Shown: piece after piece, positions 7,372-12,720 of the stretch
Layout: the number at the start of each line of letters is the position of its first letter
Numbering within the stretch: the first letter of the stretch is position 1
Assembly (NCBI GenBank): GCA_049509675.1
Contig: JBEKZQ010000196.1
Location: 1-12,720 of the forward strand
Source of the DNA: JBEKZQ01 sp049509675
GTDB lineage: Bacteria > Planctomycetota > Planctomycetia > Pirellulales > Thermoguttaceae
DNA length: 12,720 bases
Direction of reading: 5' to 3'
Made by a program: the position numbers and the translations under genes
Notes under the pieces: generated by a model
Seen by the model: the letters and a program-made list of their open reading frames with translations, nothing else
Databases searched by the model: none
What the model was told of the DNA's origin: nothing

Positions 7372-7400
7372 ATTCTAACCGGGCTTGGGGACCACGGCAA
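7372..7400 (-). promoter_or_regulatory. Candidate sigma-70 promoter for the sulfotransferase operon
   Basis: Read on the minus strand, TTGCCG (7395-7400) and TAGAAT (7372-7377) stand 17 bp apart, matching the -35 and -10 consensus at 4 and 5 of 6 positions. Transcription would begin near 7364 and leave a leader of about 130 nt that contains the 7300-7356 dyad. A second -10-like TATACT occurs closer to the gene (7285-7290 on the plus map) but lacks a good -35. This is consensus matching only. Confidence 0.3.
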
Positions 7401-7734
7401 TTTTCCGCCCTGGGTGCCACTTGGCTTTGCCACTGCCCGCATCGCAAACATGCACGACCGGCATCTCCGGCACGCCCCCTACATTCCACGCCAACGGACT
7501 AGTCGGCGTGAAATTTGCATTTCAGGGGGTCCGCAGCTAGAGTGAACAAAGCGGGACTTGTGGTGAAGGCAGGAAGCCTTGATTGACGCACGAGGCGACG
7601 CCAACCACACATCTTCTTGGGGATAGCCGCCCATCACTGTACTTTTCAGCGCTTTTCACCGGAACACCCTCCGCGGCGTATTGTTTCTTGGCTGAGATTC
7701 GAACCGCGAGGCACATGGGAACTGGGATTCTCTG

Positions 7735-9120
7735 ATGTTACGCCGCATTTTTCGCTTTCTGACGGGTTGGTGGATCTGGGTGCCGGTGTTGGTCGTGGCA
7801 ACGATCGCCACGGGCGTGCTGGTGCAGATGGCCCGACGCGCCTTGCAACTGGGTGATTCCAAAACGGCAGTCGCGAAGGGGACGCCCATTCCCGTGCGAA
7901 CTGAGAAGATCGTCAAGAAGGAAGTTGAGCAAGTGATCGGCGCCACGGCGGTGACGCTGCCGTTTCAGAAGGTGACCGTCCGTCCGGAGGTCGGCAACCA
8001 GTTGGGCTCCTTCGGCCTGAGCCAGGTGGCTCCGGGCGGGTTGGTTCTTAAGGCAATTTCCGTTGTCGAAGGACAAGAGGTGCATCGCGGCGACGTGCTC
8101 GTGGAACTCGACGACAAGCAGTATCGGGTGGCGGTGAAGCAATGGGAGGCGCTCGTTGCGGCCACGCTGAAGGACGTCGAGTATCTGGAAAAGAGCTTGG
8201 AATCCAACAAGACCCTTCGCGAATTGGACGTCGTGCGGGCGGAAGCAAACTTGAAGTTCCGCATCGCCGATCTCGACGCCCACACCAAGCTGCGCGACGC
8301 CTTGGAGAAGCTGTCGCAGTCGGGCGGAGCCAGCCTGATCAGTTTCTACCAGGCATGCTCGACCTTCGTCGATGCCCAGTTCCAACTCGCCGTGGCCAAA
8401 GAACAACTGTGGCAGGCCAAGGCGAACCTGACGCTCGGTTTGTTGCACGACGAGGCGGCCCTGGCGGATGCGCAGGCCAAACGTGAAGCGGCCAAGGTGT
8501 CGCTGCACATGTTGCAGCACGACCTGGATGCTTGTCGCATCCGCAGTCCCGTCGATGGACTGGTGGAGAAGAAGGCCCTCCTGGCGCCCGGACAAGTGAT
8601 CGACAGCTCCACCGTCCTCATGGAGGTCTACCGGGTCGAGCCGGTCTATGTCTGCATGGATTATCCCCAGGAGCGCCTCGACGAGCTTGCCGTGGGGCAA
8701 CAGGCGGAGATCGTGCTGGACAGTTTCCCCAAAGAGACCTTCGGCGGCAAGGTGGTGGGGACGTCGCCCCAGGTGAACCCGGACACGCGGGTGACCGCCG
8801 TGTTGATCGAGGTCCGCAACCCCGGCAACCGCATCCGCGCCGGCATCAGCGGGTTTGCCCGCATCCGCTCCACCGGCACATTCCTCACCATTCCCGCCAC
8901 CGCCGTCATGCAGCAGGGAACCAAGAGCATGGCGTTGCGCGTGGAGGCGGGCAAAGCGCGATCGCACGAGATTCTCACGGGCCACCTGTTGGAGACCGGC
9001 CTGCTGGAGCTGCGCGGCGGTTTGGCGTCCGGGGACGAAGTGGTGATCTTCGGCAACGACGAAGTCCAGGACGGCGACGTGGTGAACACCGATTGGCCAA
9101 CGTGGTCTCGGCACGAGTGA
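7735..9120 (+). CDS. HlyD/RND-type periplasmic adaptor (membrane fusion protein)
   Basis: This 461-residue protein has the full architecture of a membrane-fusion adaptor. One membrane helix lies near 12-30 and anchors it in the inner membrane. Biotinyl-lipoyl half-motifs are at about 104-128 (VVEGQEVHRGDVLVELDD) and 267-288 (CRIRSPVDGLVEKK then APGQVI). A long coiled-coil hairpin spans about 130-262, a beta-barrel about 300-375 (VGQQAEIVLDSFP, then GTSPQVNPDTR), and a membrane-proximal domain runs to about 450. Such proteins bridge an inner-membrane ABC or RND pump to an outer-membrane channel. No pump or outer-membrane factor is encoded within the visible sequence; instead a TPR membrane protein and a glycosyltransferase follow. 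The start has TGGGA about 7 bases upstream. Export of a glycan or lipid is the contextual guess, drug efflux the alternative. Confidence 0.92.
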   Translation: MLRRIFRFLTGWWIWVPVLVVATIATGVLVQMARRALQLGDSKTAVAKGTPIPVRTEKIVKKEVEQVIGATAVTLPFQKVTVRPEVGNQLGSFGLSQVAPGGLVLKAISVVEGQEVHRGDVLVELDDKQYRVAVKQWEALVAATLKDVEYLEKSLESNKTLRELDVVRAEANLKFRIADLDAHTKLRDALEKLSQSGGASLISFYQACSTFVDAQFQLAVAKEQLWQAKANLTLGLLHDEAALADAQAKREAAKVSLHMLQHDLDACRIRSPVDGLVEKKALLAPGQVIDSSTVLMEVYRVEPVYVCMDYPQERLDELAVGQQAEIVLDSFPKETFGGKVVGTSPQVNPDTRVTAVLIEVRNPGNRIRAGISGFARIRSTGTFLTIPATAVMQQGTKSMALRVEAGKARSHEILTGHLLETGLLELRGGLASGDEVVIFGNDEVQDGDVVNTDWPTWSRHE

Positions 9121-9124
9121 TGGC

Positions 9125-10672
9125 ATGACGGAGTCAACTGCATCGCGCATCGGCAACCTCCTCCGCGGAACAGTGCGAGGGTTCTGCCGCCTCACCGCAT
9201 GGTTGTTGGAAGCGGCGATGTCGTGGCGGGGGCTGGCACTCCTGTTCTTCGCCTGGGCGGCGCTGCTGACGGTCTCGGCCTGGGTGCGCCCGCCGCTGAG
9301 CCGCGATTTGCGCGCGATCGACATCCCCCTGGTTCTCGTTTCCGGCGCAGGCTCCGACGGCGCCGACTTGCTCTACGGTCCGCGGCACTTCCGTTGGAAT
9401 AGCGGCGGCGTGATCCTGCTGGCGCTGATTGGCCTGGGCACGGCCGCCACCTTGTGGCGTCCGCGCTGGTTCGGCGTTTCCTGCGGCGTGCTCCTGGCGG
9501 CCGCGTTGATCGTCAATGCCACGGCGGTGCTGAACCAGCCGGCGCTGGTCCAATGGTTGACGTTCGAGGATGCCCAGAAGCAGGAAATCACCGCCGTGCT
9601 CTCGACGCTGAAGGAAAACGCCCTGGTGACGCCGGAAGTCGATACGCAGAAAGTGCTGCTCACCACGCAGCGGAACGACGAGAGCGAGCGCGGCTTGGCC
9701 ACGCCCAGTGAAAATGCCCTGGAGCCTCCGGAAGCCGGCGACCAGAGCCTGCTGTTGGCTAGTCGAATCAACGACACGGCCGGGTGGGGATCCGGACTGG
9801 CGCAGGAGAAGGGGAAGTTCCTCTTCTGGGCCTACTTGCTGTACGGCAAATGGCTGGTCGTGCTGGCGGCCGTCGGCGTGCTTTTCGGTTATCCACGCTC
9901 CCTGGCGCGGCGCGCGTCGATCCTCGTCGCGTGGGTCCTCGTCGGGCTGCTGGCCGGCGCACTGGCTTGCTCCGCCCGCTTGGCGGGCGAGGTGTGTTGG
10001 TTTCGTGCCTACGTTCTCGAACAACGGGCCGACGCCGCCCGCGCCGAGGTCGTGCTGGACAGGTCCCTGGCCGTCTGCCCGCAACTCGGCTTGCTGCGGC
10101 GAAGCTGGTTGTTGCAGGGCAAGATGGATTATCGGCGGGGCGGATTCTCGCCCCTGGATTATCGACGGCAGGAGTACAGTTCCAGACAGCGTTTCTGGGA
10201 AGCACACCAACTGGCCTTCGACCGGCAGGTGCTCTTGGCCAACCACATGATGCAGTCCCTGCGGTACAGCCGCGATCAAGCTCGGGTGGTCAGAGTGCAA
10301 TCGGCCGACTTCTTCACCGCCCGCGGGTTGGAACTCCTCGGCCGCGGTCTTCCCGCGGCGGCGCGGGACCACTTCGACATGGCCGACGCCGCGGGCGGGC
10401 AAACGCGGTTCGATTGTGCCTGTTTCCGCGCGTTGGTCAACATGCAAGGCGATCCGACGCGCGCGGAACCGGTCGCCGTCGACCTCGGCGAGATCCTCGA
10501 CCATTGTCCCAATCGGCTGCTCCGCGCCGACATCGTGGCCGTTCTCGGCGATGCCTTCTTCGACGCCGGACGCATGCCCGCAGCACGGAAATGCTACGCC
10601 GAATCCATGGATCTTTTCAATTTGCCCAAGCAGATCAACCTGCGGGCGCAGAAATCCCTGGTGGGCATGTAG
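9125..10672 (+). CDS. Five-pass membrane protein with TPR-like C-terminal domain, unknown function
   Basis: I do not recognise a named family for this 515-residue protein. Predicted membrane helices lie near 34-52, 94-112, 117-134, 240-257 and 264-284. Basic residues at the N-terminus, at 112-114 (RPR) and at 258-263 (SLARRA) mark the cytoplasmic side, so the loop at 135-239 and the whole C-terminal part should face the periplasm. The C-terminal 290-515 is helical with TPR-like features (ARAEVVLDRSLAVCP, then DIVAVLGDAFFDAGRMPAARKCYAESM), suggesting a docking role. The periplasmic loop contains a diverged tandem duplication of 32 residues (164-195 and 196-227). The gene begins 4 bp after the adaptor stop, and the next gene starts on the base after its own stop, so the three are surely one transcript. 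A scaffold for the adaptor or glycosyltransferase is a fair inference. Confidence 0.8.
   Translation: MTESTASRIGNLLRGTVRGFCRLTAWLLEAAMSWRGLALLFFAWAALLTVSAWVRPPLSRDLRAIDIPLVLVSGAGSDGADLLYGPRHFRWNSGGVILLALIGLGTAATLWRPRWFGVSCGVLLAAALIVNATAVLNQPALVQWLTFEDAQKQEITAVLSTLKENALVTPEVDTQKVLLTTQRNDESERGLATPSENALEPPEAGDQSLLLASRINDTAGWGSGLAQEKGKFLFWAYLLYGKWLVVLAAVGVLFGYPRSLARRASILVAWVLVGLLAGALACSARLAGEVCWFRAYVLEQRADAARAEVVLDRSLAVCPQLGLLRRSWLLQGKMDYRRGGFSPLDYRRQEYSSRQRFWEAHQLAFDRQVLLANHMMQSLRYSRDQARVVRVQSADFFTARGLELLGRGLPAAARDHFDMADAAGGQTRFDCACFRALVNMQGDPTRAEPVAVDLGEILDHCPNRLLRADIVAVLGDAFFDAGRMPAARKCYAESMDLFNLPKQINLRAQKSLVGM
9614..9805 (+). repeat. Two-copy 96-bp in-frame coding duplication
   Basis: Bases 9614-9709 and 9710-9805 encode related 32-residue units with the shared pattern ENALxxPExxxQxxLLxxxxND. 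ENAL recurs at residues 164 and 196, and ND at 184 and 216, so the period is exactly 32. The DNA is still visibly similar at the start of each copy (gaaaacgccctgg against gaaaatgccctgg) but diverged later. It falls in the predicted periplasmic loop of the five-pass membrane protein. Confidence 0.7.
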
Positions 10673-12720
10673 ATGGGCACGCGCAACGTCTGCCGGCTGA
10701 TCGTCCTGGCATTCTCCCTGGCCTTGGGGTGGCTGGCGTGGCGCGTCTTCGGGCCGGCCTACGTGCCCAAGTACTTCGTGGGCGGACCGGTCACGGCGCT
10801 GGCCTCTTGCGATCCCGACGCCAAGGTCCTCTATCTGCGATACACGCTCCATCTCAGCCAGCGCCCGCGGCATGCCTGGTTGCAGGTCCTCGCACGAGAT
10901 CAGCTCGCCGTCTACATCAACGGCGCCCTTCTGATCAGCAAGGAGAACAGCGGTTTGACGGCCACCGCGCTGGCCGACCCCACGCCTCATCTGCAAGTCG
11001 GCGCCAACGTGATCGCCATTTGCGCGCACCAGACGAGCATCGACCGCCCGCCGGTCGTGGCCGTCGAGGGCGGATACCTCACGAGCGACGGCGAACATCG
11101 TTTCGGAGCGGAAGCCGAGTGGTACTGCAGCACCGTCTTCCAGCGGGAAGGAACCTGGTGGTTCTCCGGCCAGTTCGATGAGCGGCGTCTGCCGTCGCCG
11201 CGGCGGGTAAGTTGCGAACTCCGCGGCGACGCCGGGCAGCCGCCGCGGGCCACCACCGCGCCGCCGGGCGGCAAGTGGATCACGTTGCCCGGCTCGGGCG
11301 ATGCGTCCGTGGCGATGCGGCGCGAGTTCACCCTGCAAGGGCGTCCCCGCTCCGCCTGGCTTCGCCTCACCTCCGCATGCCCCTACCGTCTGGCCGTCAA
11401 CGGCATGATCCTTGAGGAAGAGGAGCAGCAACTTGCCGTCTCGCGGCCCTACTCGCCCCTGCGGCGAAGCTACGACCTGTCGGAATTCCTCCGCCCGGGC
11501 AAGAATGCCGTCGTGCTGCTGCTGACCCAGCCCTCCGGCACCGCACGAATCAATGCCGACATGGAAGTGGAAGACGCGCTCGGACGCTGGTCCCGGCTGG
11601 ACAGCGACGATCGCTGGCAAGGGCAAGCCGGGACGCCGGCCGACTGGTACACTCCACCGCGGGAATCGACCGCCAACTGGCAGCCCTGCCGGGCGGAAAC
11701 GGGCGACTTGGGCATCCTGCCTTGGCAACCCCGTCGCGAGTTGGGCCACCTCAGCCTGCCGCTGCTGGAAACCGTGCGGCAGCTAGCGCTGCTGGCCGGC
11801 CTGATCGCGGTGCTCGCGGTGCTCACCGCCGCGGCTTGCCGCTTGATCGAGATCGCCTTGGCGTCGCTGCGGGGAACGTCCGGCCGCGATGCCGATAGCC
11901 CCGAGGTGTACTACGCGCTTCTGCCCGCCACGTTGGCCGTAGGCGCGGGCATTCTGGCCGTCTACGATCCGCGCATCGCGCGGCAGGACGTGTATCGGGC
12001 CGAGTGGATGGCCCTGGCCGTGGCTTCGGTGGTCCTGCAATGGGCATGGCTGGCAATGGCCGCCTGGCGGTGGAAGTCGTCGCCGCAACCGGCCGCGATG
12101 CGGAAATCCACCTGGCGGGCCATCTGGCCCGGCGCGCTGGTCCTCGGCTTGGTCGTTCTCGGCTTCTGGCTGCGATTGGAAACCATCGGCGCCGATCCGC
12201 TCCAGGCCGATGAAGTCATGCAGTACAACGCCGTGCAGGGGATCTGGGACCGCGGCTTTCCCAGCCTGGTGGTCGACCCGGACCTGCCGCCGTCCTACGT
12301 TTCCACGAGTGAGATTCTCTATTACGTGCTGGCCGTGGCGTCGCTCTTTTTTCAGAGCGACCTGTACATCATTCGCTTCCCCGCGGTTGTTTTCGGCACG
12401 CTCTCGATCTGGCTGCTTTACGTGGTCGGCCGGCGCATGTTTCACCGCAACGCGGGCCTGATCGCCGCGGCCATCTGCGCGCTGTCGCCGATCTGCATCC
12501 AGATGTCCGACTTCGGACGTTACCCGTCGCAACTCCAGTTCATGACGTTGCTGACCGTGTACCTGTTTTGGCGGACGATCGACGTGCCCGGCGCGATCAA
12601 TCGCCGCTTCCTTTGGCTGACGACGCTGAGTTTCGCGGGGATGTATCTGACCTGGGAGGGGGCGGGATTGCTGGCCCTGGGAATGGTGTTCGCCTTCCTG
12701 CTCCATCGCCGCGGCCGCCT
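10673..12720 (+). CDS. GT-C glycosyltransferase (GT39/PMT-like) with two N-terminal jelly-roll domains; 3' end missing
   Basis: The frame is open from the ATG on the base after the previous stop to the window edge (682 codons, no stop). Residues 7-25 form a membrane anchor. Two beta-sandwich, carbohydrate-binding-like domains follow, at about 45-170 and 215-330. They share RPRxAWLxxxx...NGxxL (65-87 and 224-247) and resemble accessory domains of alpha-L-rhamnosidases. Helices near 366-390, 412-432, 445-465 and 484-502 lead to the GT-C core. There, LQADEVMQY puts the catalytic-type Asp513-Glu514 in the first outer loop, and ALSPICIQMSDFGRYP (to 618) matches the PMT/ArnT family. Charge distribution places both the sandwich domains and the DE loop in the periplasm. 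The family takes sugars from polyprenyl-phosphate donors. The acceptor is unknown; the glycan flipped by the 1654-3180 protein is a reasonable candidate. Confidence 0.87.
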   Translation, partial: MGTRNVCRLIVLAFSLALGWLAWRVFGPAYVPKYFVGGPVTALASCDPDAKVLYLRYTLHLSQRPRHAWLQVLARDQLAVYINGALLISKENSGLTATALADPTPHLQVGANVIAICAHQTSIDRPPVVAVEGGYLTSDGEHRFGAEAEWYCSTVFQREGTWWFSGQFDERRLPSPRRVSCELRGDAGQPPRATTAPPGGKWITLPGSGDASVAMRREFTLQGRPRSAWLRLTSACPYRLAVNGMILEEEEQQLAVSRPYSPLRRSYDLSEFLRPGKNAVVLLLTQPSGTARINADMEVEDALGRWSRLDSDDRWQGQAGTPADWYTPPRESTANWQPCRAETGDLGILPWQPRRELGHLSLPLLETVRQLALLAGLIAVLAVLTAAACRLIEIALASLRGTSGRDADSPEVYYALLPATLAVGAGILAVYDPRIARQDVYRAEWMALAVASVVLQWAWLAMAAWRWKSSPQPAAMRKSTWRAIWPGALVLGLVVLGFWLRLETIGADPLQADEVMQYNAVQGIWDRGFPSLVVDPDLPPSYVSTSEILYYVLAVASLFFQSDLYIIRFPAVVFGTLSIWLLYVVGRRMFHRNAGLIAAAICALSPICIQMSDFGRYPSQLQFMTLLTVYLFWRTIDVPGAINRRFLWLTTLSFAGMYLTWEGAGLLALGMVFAFLLHRRGR

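Larger units (their letters stand above)
7234..7734. other. 501-bp divergent intergenic region
   Basis: I find no convincing gene here. It separates the sulfotransferase operon (minus) from the HlyD operon (plus) and should hold both promoters. Bases 7260-7380 are AT-richer than the flanks and contain the dyad and the minus-strand promoter candidate listed separately. On the plus side, TTGCAT at 7515-7520 and TAGAGT at 7538-7543 have a 17-bp spacing but match the sigma-70 consensus poorly. A 6-bp hairpin, TGAAAT/ATTTCA, lies at 7509-7524. Bases 7400-7500 are GC-rich with short repeats of 'gccact' and look like decayed repeat sequence. Confidence 0.6.

Noticed and set aside
7509..7524. TGAAAT/ATTTCA hairpin
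   Set aside because: A 6-bp AT-rich stem is easily expected by chance in a 500-bp gap, and it has no T-tract or clear partner signal.
7690..7720. tRNA T-loop-like sequence (gattcgaacc) on the minus strand
   Set aside because: The flanking bases do not form a T-stem, and no anticodon arm or acceptor stem can be found around it.
9134..11749. Minus-strand open frame of 871 codons spanning two plus-strand genes
   Set aside because: It crosses the boundary between two clear genes and its product is low-complexity Arg/Gln/Gly/Ala sequence. It is a shadow frame.
7735..12720. Standard drug-efflux operon
   Set aside because: The adaptor would fit, but no ABC or RND permease or outer-membrane channel follows; the neighbours are a TPR membrane protein and a glycosyltransferase.
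1..12720. CRISPR array, rRNA, tRNA or transposase genes
   Set aside because: I saw no regularly spaced direct repeats, no conserved RNA-gene sequence and no transposase or integrase motifs.

Overview
The window looks like a high-GC environmental bacterium, most probably a planctomycete (Pirellulales-like). This rests on the protein style, on paired alkaline-phosphatase-superfamily enzymes ending in an 'RLRSLGY' tail, on a membrane protein fused to TPR-like repeats, and on intergenic palindromes with 'tgcctgtcccc' type ends. The assignment is inference; there is no rRNA or marker gene to settle it.

Layout. Bases 1-233 (+) carry the broken 3' end of a sensor histidine kinase, recognisable by its ATP-binding G-box and C-terminal strands. 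A perfect 12-bp hairpin follows at 296-328. On the minus strand are a STAS-domain anti-sigma-factor antagonist (473-820) and a small helical protein of unknown function (894-1400), separated by a run of 7-bp repeats. A large imperfect palindrome (1559-1647) lies just past the end of the next operon and probably acts as its terminator.

The core is two divergent operons sharing a 501-bp intergenic region (7234-7734). The minus-strand operon reads sulfotransferase, AP-superfamily phosphohydrolase B, AP-superfamily phosphohydrolase A, Wzx/MurJ-like flippase, with junctions of -8, +18 and +8 bp. The plus-strand operon reads HlyD-type membrane-fusion adaptor, five-pass membrane protein with a TPR-like periplasmic domain and an internal 32-residue duplication, then a very large GT-C (GT39/PMT-like) glycosyltransferase. 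The last carries two jelly-roll carbohydrate-binding-like domains ahead of its membrane domain and runs off the right edge.

How they may work together. The flippase would move a lipid-linked glycan across the inner membrane. The GT-C enzyme would transfer sugar from a polyprenyl-phosphate donor on the outer face. The sulfotransferase would add sulfate, the two cytoplasmic AP-type enzymes would act on a phosphorylated or nucleotide-activated intermediate, and the HlyD adaptor would bridge the periplasm for export. Together they suggest a module for making and exporting a decorated (possibly sulfated) surface glycan. That role is inferred from families and gene order, not shown directly. The most unusual items are the jelly-roll/GT-C fusion, the duplicated AP enzymes with a shared tail motif, and the orphan adaptor with no pump beside it.
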